Of a DNA stretch of 5,752 nt, positions 4,557 to 5,752 are shown one piece after another; position 1 is the first letter of the stretch, and each line of letters begins with the position of its first letter. The position numbers and the translations under genes were made by a program. The notes beneath the pieces were generated by a model. The model did not search any database, was not told the origin of the DNA, and saw only the letters and a program-made list of their open reading frames with translations. Source of the DNA: an uncultured bacterium (GTDB lineage: Bacteria; Pseudomonadota; Alphaproteobacteria; Rhodospirillales; Rhodospirillaceae). Where the stretch lies: NCBI GenBank assembly GCA_903896775.1, contig CAITZE010000009.1:1-5752 (forward strand), written 5' to 3'.

Positions 4557-5695
4557 AAAACCGCGTTGGACGTTTCTCAAAACATATCGCGATGGCCGCT
4601 TTAATGTGCGGTGCGCTGGCGGCTTGCGCGCCGGCCTTCAATCCGCCGCCGGGCTATAAGGGCGGCTTCTTGTGGGATCAGGATAAGAGCCGCACCATCA
4701 CGGTGGAAGTGGGCGACACGGTTTATACGCTGGCCCGCCGTTACGATGTTCCGAGTAAAGTCATCATCGCGCGCAACGGTTTGATGCCGCCGTATACCCT
4801 GACGGCAGGTCAGACCCCTGTGCTTGACCCCATCCGTACACATACGGTCGCAAAGGGCGATACGCTGTCGCAATTGGCGGCGAAGTATAACGTCGAGATG
4901 CGACTGCTCGCGTCGGCCAATGATCTTACGCCGCCTTATGAGATCAGGGTTGGCCAGGAACTATGGATCCCCGATCCTTTCACCATCGCTGCAGCGCCCA
5001 CAGCGCGGATAACCGCAGACGCGTTGCCTGAAGCACCACCGCCGGTCGCAGCCGCGCGCGTGCCGCGTAGCGCTATCCAGACCGACGATTTGCCGCCGCC
5101 TCCGGGAACGCCGACGTTGGACTTGCCGCCCCCCGTGTCAGAACCGTCGGTAATGTCATCACCGATGACCGCAGAACTGCAACCGGGTCCGGAATCCGTT
5201 TCACCGCCTGCGACGGCACCCTCAGTTGCAGTTCCGCCGCCCGCGGCTGCACCAGCCGAACCTGAAGTCGCGATTGCTTTACCGCCGGCGCCATTGTCGG
5301 AGCCGCCTGCCAGAAGCTCGGCGCGTTTCTCATGGCCGCTGCGCGGCAAAATCATCGCCGGCTTTGGTGATGCCGGTAAGGGATTGCACAACGACGGCAT
5401 TAATATCGCTGCTCCCTTGGGCACGCAGGTGCGCGCGGCCGACAACGGCGTCGTGGCTTATGCCGGGAACGAACTCAAAGGTTTCGGCAATCTAATGCTC
5501 ATTAAACATGCTGACGGCTGGACTACGGCTTATGCCCACAACGATAAGCTGCTGGTCAAACGCGGCGATGAGGTCAAACAGGGCCAAGTCATCGCGGTGG
5601 TGGGCAAAACCGGAAATGTGGACTCACCGCAACTTCATTTTGAAGTGCGCAAGGGAACACAAGCGATCGATCCGACGGGTTACTTAGAAAAGTAG
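4553..5695 (+). CDS. nlpD: NlpD-like lipoprotein: two LysM domains and a degenerate M23 (LytM) domain
   Basis: The product is 380 residues. The frame stays open upstream to 4310, but the ATG at 4553 is the start because it begins a lipoprotein signal (basic KNRVGRFSK, hydrophobic segment, lipobox LAAC with Cys25) and overlaps the pcm stop by 4 bp. Residue 26 is Ala, so outer-membrane sorting is expected. LysM domains, which bind peptidoglycan, lie at about 48-92 (VEVGDTVYTLARRY) and 96-140 (HTVAKGDTLSQLAAKY). A Pro/Ala-rich linker spans about 141-255 and an M23 domain 258-378. The M23 metal site is broken: the HxGxD-type motif reads NDGIN (280-284), so His and Asp are both Asn, and the HxH motif reads QLH (360-362). 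His329 in YAHN is kept. It is therefore predicted not to cut peptidoglycan but to activate or regulate amidases, as NlpD and EnvC do in E. coli. The position after surE-pcm matches E. coli nlpD. Related alphaproteobacterial names such as LppB or DipM are possible alternatives. Confidence 0.88.
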   Translation: MKNRVGRFSKHIAMAALMCGALAACAPAFNPPPGYKGGFLWDQDKSRTITVEVGDTVYTLARRYDVPSKVIIARNGLMPPYTLTAGQTPVLDPIRTHTVAKGDTLSQLAAKYNVEMRLLASANDLTPPYEIRVGQELWIPDPFTIAAAPTARITADALPEAPPPVAAARVPRSAIQTDDLPPPPGTPTLDLPPPVSEPSVMSSPMTAELQPGPESVSPPATAPSVAVPPPAAAPAEPEVAIALPPAPLSEPPARSSARFSWPLRGKIIAGFGDAGKGLHNDGINIAAPLGTQVRAADNGVVAYAGNELKGFGNLMLIKHADGWTTAYAHNDKLLVKRGDEVKQGQVIAVVGKTGNVDSPQLHFEVRKGTQAIDPTGYLEK

Positions 5696-5752
5696 CACCA
5701 AAAAGTAACCGCGACGCGAGCTTGGTTTCGAGATCGCGCAAACGGCGTAAAC
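5696..5752. other. Non-coding end of window
   Basis: These 57 bases follow the nlpD-like stop. CGCGA at 5710-5714 can pair with TCGCG at 5734-5738, but the stem is only 5 bp with a 19-base loop and no T run, so no terminator is called. No start of a further gene is visible. In relatives I recall yajC-secDF or an ATPase gene as a frequent next neighbour, but nothing here tests that. Confidence 0.4.

Noticed and set aside
5710..5738. Terminator hairpin after the nlpD-like gene.
   Set aside because: Only five pairs with a 19-base loop and no T run.

Overview
The window is a chromosomal, housekeeping-type stretch from an alphaproteobacterium. The evidence is the SerS N-terminus, the alphaproteobacterial-style TatB and TatC, and the gene order tatABC-serS-surE-pcm-(LysM/M23 lipoprotein), which I recall as common in that class. 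The order or genus cannot be read with confidence. All seven genes lie on the plus strand and cover nearly everything. No RNA gene, insertion sequence, phage gene, CRISPR array or resistance gene was found.

Layout: (1) 1-1569 is the Tat protein-export module: the 3' end of tatA, a 55-bp gap with a GC-rich hairpin, tatB, then tatC overlapping tatB by 4 bp. (2) 1570-1648 is a short gap with a 27-bp near-perfect palindrome lying over the likely ribosome binding site of serS. (3) 1649-2938 is serS (seryl-tRNA synthetase). (4) 2939-3080 and the first 40 bases of surE hold the most unusual structure of the window: two long inverted repeats that look like diverged copies of one palindromic element, arranged head to head. 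The second copy spans the surE start codon and encodes part of its N-terminus. (5) 3081-5695 is surE, pcm and an nlpD-like lipoprotein gene, packed with a 9-bp gap and then a 4-bp overlap. This is the same order as the surE-pcm-nlpD part of the E. coli rpoS region. (6) 5696-5752 is non-coding with nothing convincing in it.

How the genes fit together: TatA/B/C export folded proteins across the inner membrane. SerS charges tRNA-Ser. SurE (nucleotidase) and Pcm (isoaspartyl protein repair) are stress and stationary-phase maintenance enzymes. The last gene encodes a predicted outer-membrane lipoprotein with two LysM domains and an M23 domain lacking its metal ligands, so it probably regulates cell-wall hydrolases rather than cutting peptidoglycan itself. 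Close spacing suggests tatABC and surE-pcm-nlpD are each co-transcribed. Whether serS is read through from tatC, and surE from serS, cannot be decided here.

I see no new multi-gene system. The best leads are the paired palindromic elements at 2953-3120, their apparent capture into the surE reading frame, and the palindrome in front of serS.
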